From Girardinichthys multiradiatus (taxonomy: Eukaryota; Chordata; Actinopteri; Cyprinodontiformes; Goodeidae): a stretch of 64,000 nucleotides of DNA. Shown piece by piece: positions 40,901 to 52,756 of the stretch. Within the stretch, counting starts at the first letter, position 1. Each line of letters begins with the position of its first letter. The notes below the pieces were generated by a model. The model made no database searches. It saw only the letters and a list, made by a program, of their open reading frames with translations, and was not told where the DNA came from. A program made the translations under genes and the position numbers. Location of the stretch: positions 10,263,002-10,327,001 of the forward strand of contig NC_061800.1 of NCBI RefSeq assembly GCF_021462225.1. The letters run 5' to 3'.

Positions 40901-41080
40901 GCTGCTCCTCTCTGCGCTTGACTGCGCTTCTCGTTGCAATGGTGCGTCCTGTAGTGCCGGCTGCAGATTGTAAGAGGTCATTTCCACTTTCGCTGCTGCT
41001 TCGTACACCACCACCTCTGTCAACATCCATAGTTGAACACTTATTTGTATCAGTTTCAACATTGCAACTCTTGTGTTCAT
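37941..41080 (-). pseudogene. env: ERV3 env, one frame with two TGA stops and one frameshift
   Basis: Starts in the overlap with the integrase with a signal-like hydrophobic stretch (about 41030-41080), then a long surface subunit. One frame is open from 41080 to 38222 except for TGA at 40697-40699 and TGA at 38906-38908. A furin-like RLRR precedes the transmembrane subunit near 38560. The region LQNRQALDW and a CX6CC motif follow, but a single-base frameshift near 38260 splits the motif between frames. The last frame (37941-38258) holds the membrane span TGLTLLTVLVVIFLLVCC and a short tail. The surface subunit is long for class I. As it stands no complete protein is made. Confidence 0.85.
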
Positions 41081-42302
41081 CCTCTGTAGAATTGAGTTCT
41101 GCTTTCTCTTTTTTATGAATCTTTGTGCAATAAGTCAGATGATGCCAAGTGTCACTTCCCTCTAACTGAACGGCTGTGGACGTGGTTCTTTTGACCTTGC
41201 ACGGCCCTTCCCATCTTGGTTCGTGCCACTTGTGTCTGTACACCTTCACGTACACCAGATCTCCAGGCTCCACTGGCTTGTTCACCACCGTCTCTGGACT
41301 GGAACTTTTAGCTTCTTCCTGCAAATAGATGGCTCTATGGATAGCAGTTAGTTGTTCCATATAAGCTTTCAACTCTGTTTGCAACTGCTCAAGGGCTGGT
41401 CCCTTGAATGGTAGCCTCCATTGAGGCACGGGCATCGGTCTGCCAGTCAGCATTTCATACGGTGTTAGATGTGTGCTCCTATGCATTTGCATGCGATAGC
41501 TCATTAATGTAAGCGGCAAAGCGTCTACCCAGTTTAGCTTAGTTGAAGCACATATTTTGTTCAGTTTAGCTTTCAAGGTTCCATTTATTCTCTCAACCAT
41601 TCCCTGGCTCTGGGGATGGTAGACTGCACCAAACCTTTGTTTGATGCGTAACTGCTGTAAAACACCTCTGACTGTTTTCTGCACAAATGCTTTGTCGTTA
41701 TCCGAACTTATTTCAGAGGGGATCCAAAATCTGGGAATCACTTCTCTTGTTAAGAATTTGATCACGGTATCTGCTCCCGGTGTTATTGTTGGGACGGCTT
41801 CCACCCATCGACTGAAACGATCAATCACTACCAGCATGTATCGTTTTCCCGGAACCGATTTGATCATGTCTACAAAATCTATCACAAGATGTTTGAATGG
41901 TCCCTCAGGGACTGGAATGTGTCCAATGGGGGATTTTATGCCTTTGCGAACATTATTTTGAGCACATATGTCACATTGACTGAGATTTTCATCTACCATG
42001 GCTCGCGAATGTGGGGACCAAAAACCTTGATTTCTCAATTTCTCCAACACCTTAGTTCTGTCGCAGTGATCTGCTCCATGCGCTTCTGAAATCAACATTG
42101 TTAACAATGCCACTGGTGCCACCAGTAGGCCTTCCTGGGATCTCCACAAACCATTTTCACTCATTGTTGCACCTCTTCTTGCCCAGAAGTCACGCTCACT
42201 GCTGTTTGCCTCTTGTTGAATCAGTATCAAGTCTTCTGGTGTCACCAAAGGTTCCAATGACACTACAGGTGCCAAGATAGCCATCTGGCATCGGGTTGCC
42301 AT
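40857..42302 (-). pseudogene. pol: ERV3 integrase
   Basis: 481 codons of uninterrupted frame. The zinc-binding HHCC region is HGADH then CDIC. The catalytic core shows VIDFVDM (Asp), SSDNDKAF (Asp; Asp replaces the usual Gly after the Asn) and HPQSQGMVERINGTLK (Glu). The C-terminal domain has GDLVYVKVY and WEGPCKVK, the GPY/F module, then a Ser/Thr/Arg-rich tail. It would join viral DNA to the chromosome as the end of a Pol polyprotein; here a TAG directly before its first Met (42303-42305) separates it from RNase H, so it has no upstream partner. The last 224 bp overlap the start of env in another frame. Confidence 0.85.
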
Positions 42303-42545
42303 CTATGCTGCTTCGTCTGCTGCGTTGTTACCTCTTATGACTACGTCATTACCTTTGCAGTGTGCCTGACACTTTATCACTGCCAGTTTTGAGGGGAGCA
42401 TCATTGCATCAATTAGCTGTTGACGCTGCTCTTTATGTAGAACTGGACTTCCATCTGCTCTTTTGAACCCTCTTTGCTTCCAAAGAGAGGCAAACAAATA
42501 ACAAACTCCATGGGCATAAGCCAAGTCAGTGAAAATGTTTGCCAC
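42303..42545 (-). pseudogene. pol: ERV3 RNase H C-terminal fragment
   Basis: Starts at NIFTDLAYA (third catalytic Asp region) and continues LWKQRGFKRADG and KCQAHCKGND to a TAG. Upstream sequence is a microsatellite; the rest of RNase H and RT is gone. Confidence 0.75.
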
Positions 42546-43530
42546 GGGGAGGAGAAAGAGGAGGAAAGAGAGAGAGGGAGAGGAAAAAGGGAGGGGGGGA
42601 ATTGGGACTGTGTGTGTGTGTGTGTGTGTGTGCTTTCCAAGCTGGAAAATCCCTTCCTTCTCTCTTTTATTTTTGTATTCAATAACACTTTGGCAAAACT
42701 TGTGATCAAACCAGTCCAAGTTTCTCTCCAAAAATCGCCAAACAGAGCGGAAGAAAAACAGGAAAACAATTTAGACGCTCATAGTTATCATTTTGAGCAG
42801 AACAATGGAACCCCGAAAGCAATACACATTCAGTATGGCCGACACAGGCACATTTTCATACGCTTTACATGCCTCACACACACAAAATATCAATCGACAC
42901 ACTGCCAGTTCAAGGACTCTTATATAAGGCTGTGATGAATCCTATATGGACACCCCAAAAAGTAAATCTACAGAGACTATGATATAAAGCATTGAGAGGA
43001 TGAGGATTAGTATACCCACAAAATAACATCTGTGTTCTCTGGAATTTGCAGCATCGGTTGTGTGAAAACTCTTCTATGAGCTGGAAGGGAAAGATATTCT
43101 ACAGAACAGTAAAGGGAAACTTTTGAGGCAACAGGCTTACAGCCAAAGTTGGGTTTTTCAAAAACCTCACAAGTAATTACAGTGATTAAACTTGGCTAAA
43201 CTTTCACCCCTTGAAAACATACAGATAGGAGGACAAATGCTGTTAACTCTATATAATTTCAAAAAGAATACACCTACCATTGACTTCTGACCAAATAAAA
43301 AAAAATAATATCCTATATTTAAGACTTGGCTTTTCACCAGAAGTGGTTGGTGCATTAGATGATACATTTGATTTAACTGATGGCATTAAAAAACAATCGT
43401 TGACTATTTATGTATAAATAGGTTAATTGTGGCAGGCATTAGTACAAATCTATCTTTCAAGCTTTCACTACCTAATGGCGCCAAAGGGTAACGAGATGCC
43501 ACTGCTAGACAGAATAACCTTATTCCTTTG
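42546..43530. other. Microsatellites, otherwise no gene seen
   Basis: GA-rich tract at about 42548-42600 and (GT)n at 42610-42631, then unassigned AT-rich sequence. Frames with His-Thr runs are artefacts. Confidence 0.5.
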
Positions 43531-44866
43531 CTTTTTTTTTTGTCAACATATTTTATTGAAGATTTCACAATACAAACTGAACAGTGAACAATAACATGGT
43601 GAGAACTAACACTATCCCTCTCTATATCCCCATTCCTCCCCCTTCTGAACTTGCCGAGCGCACACATTGCATATCACAGTTATGAAATACAAAAAAGAAA
43701 TATACATGGTATACACACACTATAATCAAACCCTTGGGTCAACCAGTTTATTCATCGGTTGGGAGGGCGGCTGTGGTTTTGAAGTGGTGGATGAGGGGAT
43801 TCCACAGCTGATAAAACCTTTCTGTTGATCCCCTTAAGGCGAATTTGATCATTTCCAGTTTTAGTTTTAGTTTTAAGAATGACATTACGTCATATAACCA
43901 AGATGCTGGGGATGGTGATGCACTACTCTTCCACATTAATAGTATCTTTCGCCGCGCAATCAGTGAAGTAAATAAGAGGACATGCTTTTGTTCTGTGGAC
44001 ATTTTTAGCGCAAGCTTGGGTACACCAAATATAGCCACAAGCGGGCAAGGCTCAATTTCTTGTCCCAATATGTCTGACATGGTCTTAAAATAGCATGTCC
44101 AATAGTTCTTAAGTCTTGGGCATGCCCAGAACATATATGTGAGATTACAAGAAGGTTGTGAGCACCTCTCACATACATTACTGATTTTTGGATATATCTT
44201 TGCAAGTTTAGTTTTGCTGTAGTTTGCTCTATGAACAACTTTAAATTGTAACAATTGGAATTTTACACAGGATGCACAGGATTTTACTCCATTAAGTGCG
44301 GCATACCACCAGTTTTCACGTAAAGGAATACCCAATTCTGACTCCCAGTCTGTTTTGATCTTAACTAAGGCAGGTGGAAAGTCTGGCACCATTAAGTCGT
44401 ACAGAAAGGAAATGTGACGTTTAGGCCTTTTTGTAAGTGGGTGAAGGAGATCAATACCAGAGGGAGAGGGAGAAGTAGGAAATGCTGCTGTGTTTAACTT
44501 AAAAAAATGGCGAATTTGAAAATATCTAAATAAGTCACCTGGCTGAAGGTTGAATTTGAGACAGAGTTTCTCAAAACTTGAAAAGATCCCCTCTGTGTAA
44601 AGTTCCCCAATCGTCCCTAGACCTTGAAGCTCCCAAATGGTGAACCTAGCATCTGTCTGGGCTGGTTTGAATAGCAAATTATTGCATAGAGGAGTGTTGA
44701 GAGGAACTGTTGTCCAGTTAAGACGATGTTTAATCAGTTGCCATATTTTTGAAGAGGCTATGACAACAGGATTGTCTGTAAATGTCTTTGGTTTCAACTT
44801 TCCAGGATAACATACTTATGCGTTTAGCGAGTAGTGACAAGAGCTTAACTCCATCTGACACCATTG
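43531..44866 (-). pseudogene. Fish L1: ORF2 C-terminal domain and 3' end
   Basis: A poly-T run at 43531-43541 marks the poly-A tail. The frame 43748-44797 encodes the L1 ORF2 C-terminal region: SKIWQLIKHRL, LQGLGTIGELYTEG, LRENWWYAALNGV, and the cysteine block CERCSQPSC followed by MFWACPRLKNYW. Upstream, up to 44866, RISMLSWKV-like sequence continues the L1 in a neighbouring frame. It ends abruptly where the ERV1 LTR starts. The 5' part of the same L1 is at 57455-59060. Confidence 0.85.
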
Positions 44867-45244
44867 TGTTTTAGGGTAGAAAGCCCAATACACAATCTTG
44901 TGCATGTTACACACCCAGTAATAGTGCTGTAAATCAGTGATAGGTATTATTTAGTCAACTCAGAGGTAAGGAACGACACAGAGTCAGTTATACTTGCAGC
45001 AAGGGTAGGTCACACTCTGCAGTGCAAAACTACAAAGTAGTGGGGGTGTGTGTGTGAAAGGTTAGGGTTCATGTGTCTTGATTCTAGAGAAAGGAGGGAG
45101 GATTGGTGCCAGTCCCTAGATGTTGCTGATAATAGCATAACTCACCCTTCTCTCTTATCTCTTTGTCTATGGCATGTGGGGGAAGAAAGCACTTAGAACA
45201 GACACAAGTGATAAACAATATAAAAAGTCATAAAAACCCTAACA
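44867..45244 (-). repeat. ERV1 3' LTR
   Basis: 378 bp with ends tgttttaggg and ccctaaca, imperfect inverted repeats of TG...CA form. It lies directly beside the polypurine tract on the right and L1 sequence on the left. No second LTR remains for comparison, and no target duplication can be tested. Confidence 0.7.
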
Positions 45245-45258
45245 GTTCCCCCCTGTTT
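45245..45258 (-). promoter_or_regulatory. ERV1 polypurine tract
   Basis: Minus strand reads aaacaggggggaac and then the LTR start tgttaggg. Confidence 0.7.
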
Positions 45259-45587
45259 TATCACGAATAAGTCATGAGCAAATACATGTAAAATTAAACA
45301 CTGTGTAAGCACAAACCCACAGGACGGAAAACAGATTATTTTGTGGGAAACACTTACACGGTTCCTCCGCCCATAGGCAACCACCAATCATGGCAGAGTG
45401 AAACAATATAATAAAACAAAGAAACAATGTAATAATAAAAAATAAAAGAATTAAAACAAGCCTTGTTCATATCATCATTGCACTTTTCCTCATTTCACTT
45501 AAACAGCAACTTCTTTAGATTTTCTGCTATAAGGTCATTTTATGAAGTAAAAGTATGAATACACTCAGGCATTGAAGATATATTCAT

Positions 45588-45839
45588 TTACAACATGTCA
45601 TCATAATCATCTGTTTTTGGGTCCAGTGTCCATCTTGTCCATCTCTTCTCGTGTGATGTTACATCCTGTGGATCCTGTCTTAAACAGAGAAAGAGCCCTG
45701 CTACCAGGTTTAAGCTTAGGCTTATCAGTCCTGTCCACACGTTACAAAAAGCCATGCTAAATTGGGCACAGGTCAGTTGTTTTCTTCGCCGGTTTGAGAT
45801 GTTGGACCATATGGGTCCAACCCCTTTGTACCCGGTCAT
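45588..45839 (-). pseudogene. ERV1 env-position frame, short
   Basis: About 83 codons between the integrase and the LTR. It has a basic segment RRRKQ, then a hydrophobic stretch (FCNVWTGLISLSLNLVAGLF) like an env signal peptide, then an acidic end and a stop. No surface or transmembrane subunit follows before the polypurine tract, so env has been deleted or ERV1 was already env-less. Identification as env rests on position and the hydrophobic stretch only. Confidence 0.45.
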
Positions 45840-45889
45840 TCCCCTGTTACCCCGTCGGTTGGTTTGGCTCCTGTAACGGTGATATTAGC

Positions 45890-46136
45890 TTACAATGGCT
45901 CTTGTGGATCCAGGATGGTCTCTGCAATTTTCAGAGCTGTCGGTGTGGTCAGGAGAACACGGTATGGCCCTTTCCAGCAGGGGGCGCTCCAGTCCTTTCT
46001 GTGAAGTGTCTTAATCAGGACCAAGTCCCCAGGCCTCAGGTTGTTCTGTGAAATCGGAGCAGAATTTACTGGCAGACTACTGGACAACTGTACTTCTTTT
46101 GTTTGTAACATTTTATTCATCCATTCAGCTAATGAT
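45890..46136 (-). pseudogene. pol: ERV1 integrase, C-terminal end
   Basis: Carries the GPY/F module (GDLVLIKTLH, WKGPYRVLLTTPTALKI). It is the part of ERV1 integrase left on the far side of the ERV2 insertion. Its apparent first residues lie in the ERV2 LTR. Stop at 45890. Confidence 0.85.
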
Positions 46137-46141
46137 GTTTC

Positions 46142-46647
46142 TGTCAGGTTTAACCAACCTAACAATATTTATAACAACACAAAAAGAAGAGAGAGAGACA
46201 AAATGTTAGTTATTTTACTCGTACGAGGAGAACGATCAGAAACATGTTCAGTTACAAGTCCCCAATCATTCTGAACAGCATCTGTCCGCCTCCTCTTTTT
46301 ATTGTCTTTCGGGGGTCCCTAGTTTACATAAAACATTGTTCTCTAAAGGATGGGGGAAAACAACAGCTGCATCGTAAACAGGTCATAAACAGCTTTATAC
46401 ATTAACAACACATTTCCCACAGTCTCCTCCAACTTGTAGGGTCAGCCGTGCCTTCATCTTTATGACCTCCTCAACTGGGCTGCTTCCTTCTCTGCTAATT
46501 CAGCTCCTATTTATGACCTTTGCCTGCAGACAAACTCACACATCCTTTACTCACACATACATCATGAAAGGTTATATAATCAAATAGTCAAGTTAAAGAA
46601 TAGGAGAAAATATAAGATAAATCTATATTCAATTATTCCAACATTTC
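46142..46647 (-). repeat. ERV2 3' LTR
   Basis: 506 bp; minus-strand ends tgttggaata and cctgaca. It contains an AATAAA on the minus strand near 46300. It matches the 5' LTR except for two substitutions and a 31-bp segment present only here (after cgtaaac, near 46378). Confidence 0.92.
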
Positions 46648-46661
46648 CCCCCTGTTTGTCT
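46648..46661 (-). promoter_or_regulatory. ERV2 polypurine tract
   Basis: Minus strand aaacaggggggaaa immediately before the LTR. Its core is almost the same as the ERV1 tract. Confidence 0.75.
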
Positions 46662-46765
46662 TATATGTGCTCATATTCTCATATCACTTAACAGCCACTT
46701 CTGTCAAATTTTGTAACTGTAAGTTTATCTTCATGAGTACAAAGACAAGAGGCACTTACTGACAT

Positions 46766-48401
46766 TTAAATCACATAATCATATAGAAATGGATCTGCAT
46801 ACAGGTCAGAAATGTGGTCAGTCCCATCCTCGTCATCTTCATCATCCTGATGTTTAAATAACGGATAGAGTTGTGTAACTCTGTTTTCCATAGGAGAAAT
46901 AGCTGTGGTGATAAGACGGTTAAACAGAGAACGGAGACAGGGAATACAACAACATCCACACAATGTCAAAATTGCAGCAAACACTGCAAAGGAAATTATT
47001 ACTGATGATACCAAATTTTATACTTCCCAAACATATCCAGCCAGGAGTCCCACATCGAGGTATCTACTCCAGAATGCTCTTTCATTTTGCCATTTAGAGA
47101 TCTCAAACCTTCTATGGCTTTTGTTAGGCTGCCATCAGCAGCAGTGTTGTTAGGTGTGAATGTGCAACATTTTACTCCGAAAATAGCACAAACTTCTCCT
47201 TTTTCAGCTAACAACATGTCCAAAGCAATTATATTCTGGAATGCTATCAGGGAAGTTGAAGCCAATTAGTCATGGACAGTTCAAACCCGCTTTGTCCAAT
47301 TTCCTAGTTTTTGTACATTGTAATGAATATAGTTGATCCTGTCTATGTTTCTGTTCAACGTACACCACCAACAGATACTTGATTCAAATCCTGCAGCTAC
47401 TTGATCAGTTAATTTATCTTCATCTATAGCATCTATGTATGTAGAGTCTCCCTCAGTCTGCCAAGCTGCTTCTCTGCACTTTCTATCACACCAATCATGT
47501 GGATTTAACACTAAATAGTCCATCTGTTACTTCATCTACTAACATAGGATATAACTATAAAGTAATTAAGCACAGAGTCCTGTTACTTTTGAAGGTAATC
47601 AATCAAACAACCACCACCAAATGTCTCCTCTAGAGACTGGTTTAAAACACTTATTTACTTTTACAATTGTAATACACCATACTGCAATGAGATTTCCCAA
47701 TTTATTACTTCTCTCTGTCATATTTATACATGTATAGTTTCCAGTGGTGATTCACTTATGGAAAACTGATTTATCCTTATCTGCTCTAATTACAGGAAAA
47801 ACAGAATCCTTATGCTGACACATTTCATTAGGATTAGTTTGATTCATTACTTCCATCACACAGAGTTGTGGTATCACAGCTGGAATTATTAATAATAAAA
47901 GCCTTGAACCCAAACACACAACACAATCTCTTTTAGTCATGTTAGCCCTTGCTCTACCATCAATAATCAGTTATTATTTGTTCCTGATACTCCTGTAATA
48001 ACCTGGAACTAGTCATCTATGGTTAACTTTTCTAACATAATTTTCACTCTCTTCGCTTTGTTACCTGGATGCATTATCAGCTTTATGGAACTTAAACAAC
48101 TTCTTTTAATAACTAGCATAAGCAGTGGTGCTCACTCTGGTGTCCAATTATTTCCTTCATCAGCTACCATCATGGACCATGAGGTGTCTCTTCTGTCATT
48201 AGTTAAGTACCATTTATAACTTCTATAATCCTGCCCTTTCCTTCCTCGTTTGGTCAAGCTAATGAGTGGGATCAGCACCACAGCTATGGTTTTAGATTTC
48301 ACGCACACTTGAATACCATAAGTATAAGAAGTTTGTTTAGTACACATAGTTAGGTTATCTTTCCTACCTTGATTTAGCACTCCTTGTTTCATATAATTCA
48401 T
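46766..48401 (-). pseudogene. env: ERV2 env remnant
   Basis: The transmembrane subunit is recognisable at 46999-47265: a heptad region with FQNIIALDMLLAEKG followed by a CX6CC motif, as in class I retroviruses. It continues in a second frame (46766-47014) with the membrane span SVIISFAVFAAILTLCGCCC and an acidic tail. The surface subunit survives as short frames (47281-47523, 47752-47940, 48132-48401) separated by stops and frameshifts. No furin site was found in frame. Non-functional. Confidence 0.75.
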
Positions 48402-48559
48402 AACAGATGTTGTTACATTCTAATTCATCTTGACTGGTTTCCAGAAGTACCAGAAAAACAAAAAAATTAATATAAAAAAAAATATATAAACACACAGCAT
48501 CAGAAAGCATTGTTCATCCATCTAGAAATCATTTTGGCTGAAATTTTCACTCCTCTAAA

Positions 48560-49210
48560 TGGTTCCAGTGTCTTAATTGTCTTCACTGACTTTCGGATCT
48601 CTCCAGCCTCTAAATGTCTGGGTCCACCCTATTATCAGTCTGTAAATCACTTCCCCTGTCGGAGCTTTCAACCGAAATGATCTTTTTACAATGTGTAAGG
48701 TGAATCCAGGTTCATCTCTCAGTTATTTTACTGCCCTGGCAGTGGTTCATAATACCTAATATGGATCCTCCCACTTAGGTGAATAACAATGCTTCTTCTT
48801 TACACTTCTTATTAACACCCAGTCTCCTGGTTTCACTAGTTGGTTTTCCTGCTGGGAAATAGAACATTCCTCATAGCTTAAATTTATTTCTGTTGCTTTT
48901 CTAACATACTCCTCATATAATCAGCTAGGTTAGCTTCTTCATCTAACTCCCACTTATTTTTGAACTGTGGTCATCTGTATGGTCTTCCACATAACATTTC
49001 ATAGGGTGTTAACCCTGAGGTAGTTGTAATGTTTAGTTGGAAATAGTTCTATCTGTTTAGAAAATGCATCTATAATGACTAAACAAAACTTTTTCCCTTC
49101 ACTGTAGTTTAACTCAATAAAATCCATATGAATTGTTTGAAAAGGGTATCTTAGTTTTGCAAATTGTCCCCTTCGTTGTCTTAAATTCCCTTGTGGATGA
49201 TGTTTTACAC
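48560..49210 (-). pseudogene. pol: ERV2 integrase remnant, core deleted
   Basis: The end of the zinc-binding domain (CLACVKHHPQGN) and the first core strand with its catalytic Asp (IHMDFIELNYSEGKKF) are followed within a few residues by sequence of the post-core region (TPYEMLCGRPYR in a shifted frame), then a damaged GPY/F end. The part carrying the second Asp and the Glu is missing, about 100 residues compared with ERV1. Several stops are present. Confidence 0.65.
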
Positions 49211-49619
49211 ATGCTAAACATGTTTTACAAAAAATTTTTTTAATAAGAATTTTTTAGAATTTAATCAATATAAGTTATATAATATTAATATATCTGTCCT
49301 ACTATTCCCCCCTGTTGAGACATTATGAAAACATGATGGCTCAAATATTGCTTCCATTTATAGGTTCTTTGGTAGGACAGGTTTATTATCTGGTCATATA
49401 TAGTTTTTATCTTTTAATGCAGCTCCATGTTTTTTCCACATTGCTATCTCCTGTAGTGAGCTTTGTTGTTGCATCTTTTCTAACACTATATCCATTGTCA
49501 CCAATGCATATCCTGTTTGTGTCTTCTCCCTCTCATCTTTTTAAGAGAAATCATTCACATAAACTATTTTGTGATCCTGCAAATCACTTCTAATTTTTTT
49601 TCTTCTTTTTTTTTTTTTC

Positions 49620-50640
49620 CTAATTTTGCAGTATTAATGCTGAAACGGCATGGGAAACTCTTAAGGTTAAAAGGTGAAACAACACTATTGCAGCAATTAC
49701 AGCTCTCACACAATATAGTTTCACACACACAACACTATCTAGTTTTGAAAAGAAATAGGCTATTATTTTCATTTTATCTCCATGTTGTTGAACCAGAACT
49801 GAAGTCATAAAATGTCCCTTGCAATCTACCATCTGAACAAACAGTTTACTATAGTCTGGTAATGCTAAAGCAGTACTGGAAACTAGAACTTGTTTTATGT
49901 TGGTAAATGCTTCTTCAGCTTCTACACTCCATCTTAGTTCAGACGTCATTTTCAGCTCTTCCTCATACATTAGTTTGTTTAATGGAGTTACTATTTCTGC
50001 ATAATTTGGCACCCAGTTTCTACAATAATTAGTTAGTCCAAGGAAGGACATTATTTGCTTTTTTGTTACTGGTTTTAGAACTTGTAATGTTGCAGTCTTT
50101 CTTTCTTCTACAATTGTGCGTCCCCCTGCGCTAAAATTATGACCTAAGTATTTAACCTCATTTTTACACAATTGAAGTTTCTTTTTACTAACTTTGTCCT
50201 TCTTCTGCTAAATGTTTTAATAATGCTATTGTATCATTTTTACAAATCTCCTCATCAGGAGATGCTAGTAGCACATCATCAACATATAGTAAAACCTGAC
50301 TACCTCCTGGAGGGTCAAACTTGGCCATACTTGCACTCATTTCCTGAAAGTATATAGTTGGACTTTCACAGTAACCTTGAGGTAGTCTGGTATAAGTATA
50401 TCTTTGTCCCTCAAAGGTAAATGCAAACCAGAACTGCCTATCTTTCCTGTTGATGGAGCTTGTTTTTTAACTGGAAAAATGGGGGTGTTACATGATGAGT
50501 CCTCACATTTTATTATCACCCCTACAGTTATTAAATCCTTTATTACTGGTTTTATTCCTTCACGAGCATCATATTTCAAAGGGTATTATTTATTCTGGGC
50601 CTGTATTCTGTTTTTGCTCTAATTTGGACAGGTAATGCTC
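49620..50640 (-). pseudogene. pol: ERV2 RT remnant, motif A and RNase H missing
   Basis: 49620-50171 encodes the RT thumb/connection (EVKYLGHNFSAGG, MSFLGLTNYCRNW). Upstream, near 50260-50300, the catalytic YVDDVLLAS is present. 50337-50579 shows the RT entry (PVIKDLITVGVI, CNTPIFPVKKQAPSTGK), which then jumps to sequence just before the YxDD loop, skipping motif A. After 49620 no RNase H catalytic block can be found before the integrase remnant. Enzyme inactive. Confidence 0.75.
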
Positions 50641-52750
50641 CTTTACTAAACCCACATCAGTTGGGTCTGTTGACCATAACTTATCAGCGACTTCATTCAA
50701 ACACTGTTCCTCCTGTTCAGTAAGGAATAGTTCTCATTGTTGTTTTGTATGCAAATGTATCCCTTCCTGCACTATCACTGTCCATAATAATAATTTTCTA
50801 ATTAATCCTGTGGATGCACTAGTTTCTGTATTCATTATTGTTACAAACCAGTCTGTGACATATTTTCCCCTCTGCACTATTCTACTCATATCATGCTACT
50901 TGAGTTCTTTATCCTTAAATAAAGATATGTGTGGAGGTGTCCACATGTTGCAGAGCTTCCTAGTGTCTTCCTCTAACACTACTTCAGCAACTGACGTACT
51001 CTTCCTATCTGTATAAACATAAGTTACCATGACTTTTATAGGGGTTACTTTATTTAATGCTTCTGCATAAATTTTATCTTGTCCAGGAGTATTTTTATAC
51101 CACATGGTAATATGTAGATCATCTGGTGTCATCTGATCTTGTAGTCGAGTAATGACATTTCTTCCTTCTGTTAGTAAAGCTGTCCCTACGTCTAGGGGTG
51201 GCTTATTCAGAACATCCAGTTAATAGTGGTAATAAAATGGCCCTACTCCTTTTTAACATCAACACCCTGATGTGTATTGTCTGTAATCTCCTCTGCTCAC
51301 TCCTCTCTGACCCCTGCGGTTTTTGTCCTCTGCCTCTAAATTTTTTCTCTACCTCTGTTGTTTTAATAAATCTGCTCTTCTTCTTCTTCTTGCTGAAAAA
51401 AATGTTGCCTATTTATTTATTTATGTATTTTTTTTTTTTTATCTCCTTCATAACTTTTTCTGCATGGAGGGCATGATTAACATAGTCTTCTAGATTTGCT
51501 GTGGGGAACCCTATAAAATATCTCCTTACCCAGGTATTAATTGCATCCCTGGAACCAGCATGTAGTGCATTTTTTAACTGCTGTTAATAAACTCCTTGCT
51601 TATTGTAGACCACTATGTATTTTAAACACTTTTGTCAGTCTAATCCTATATTCTTCAAAAGGTCATTCCTCTTTTTGTTTCACTCTGGCTATTAAAAAGA
51701 GTAAAATATTTTCTAAGGTTACACAGAAAAAAACCATGTCATGCCATGAACCTCCGTGACAAACTGTATCAACAGCCTTCAGCATCTCAAAACAATAATA
51801 AAATAAATAAACACAAATAAAACATACATGAGGTACAGCCATGGTGGGGATGGATTTATTCACCAAAGGGACTCATTTTAGCCCATCCAATCCTGTCAAA
51901 CCTCATCAGATCTTTGGTACAAAACAAAAACTTTCCACCTGCTCTTTTACTCCCTTTCTTCTGTCCTGCTATTCCACTTTGCAAGTCTATCAAAAATTAC
52001 TTCTTAGCCCTCTGACCTTTTCTGCTTTCCACAAAAACGTCCATTCTTATCTCCTGCATCACATCTCTCTCTTTTTAGTTATTTTTAAGCAATAATCTAC
52101 ATCCTCATCTACATTACTGCTTTGTCCATTTTTCTTAAATCACGTTTACTTTAATGTACTTTTAATTATTGCATCCTATAGATTAACAAATTTTTTAGAG
52201 TTTAAACGACCATCATAATGATATGTGGTTATCCATTTATCTAAATATTTTCATTTTAATATTTTAATTTGATCCTGTGCTTCCATAAATTTCCAATCTT
52301 TACATTATTATTCATTTTAGTGTATTTAAATCACCCTTTTCCCATTTCTTTTATTTAAATTTGGTCCAGCATATAAATACCTAGGGTATTCTAAATACTG
52401 GATTATTCTGCTCAGTAGGGTGACAGAAAAATCTCCTTTTGTGGTAATTCTCACTTCAACTCTTTCGAGTGGAGAATTCTTGCCTTTGCATCTACAAAAG
52501 TTAGTCACTTACAATCCTACTGTTTTTGGTATGAGGCAAAACCTAGTGGTTTAAATCCTCCATTTATTTCTCACATACACACATTTAAACGCGGATTTTA
52601 CTTAGTATTTTTTGTTGTTTAAAATACTTAAACGCAGATTTTACTTAGTATTTTTTGTTGTTTAAAATACTCAAACGCAGACTCCGCCGTTCTGGAAACA
52701 CGGAATTTTAGTATTACTTTCTTAATACTTAAGAGGACTCTGTCATCCCC
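50641..52750 (-). pseudogene. ERV2 gag/protease region, decayed
   Basis: The only sizeable frame is 50896-51132 (DDLHITMWYKNTPGQD, AEVVLEEDTRKL), in the position expected for the gag-pro end. The rest is AT-rich with stops in all frames and t-runs. Assignment is by position; no matrix, capsid or zinc knuckle was recognised. Confidence 0.4.
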
Positions 52751-52756
52751 TATAAC

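Larger units (their letters stand above)
35489..42545 (-). mobile_element. ERV3: class I endogenous retrovirus, 5'-truncated
   Basis: From right to left (its own 5' to 3'): an RNase H fragment, integrase, env overlapping the end of integrase, a 1.7-kb 3' region, polypurine tract and 3' LTR. Gag, protease, RT and the 5' LTR are absent; homology stops near 42545 at a GA/GT microsatellite. The GPY/F-type integrase end, the pol-env overlap and the TM ectodomain with a CX6CC motif place it among gamma/epsilon-type (class I) retroviruses. Several single stops are the main damage. Confidence 0.85.

Noticed and set aside
42303..42769. Two overlapping minus frames with His-Thr runs taken as full RNase H genes
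   Set aside because: Only the part below about 42545 is RNase H; the rest translates a GA/GT microsatellite.
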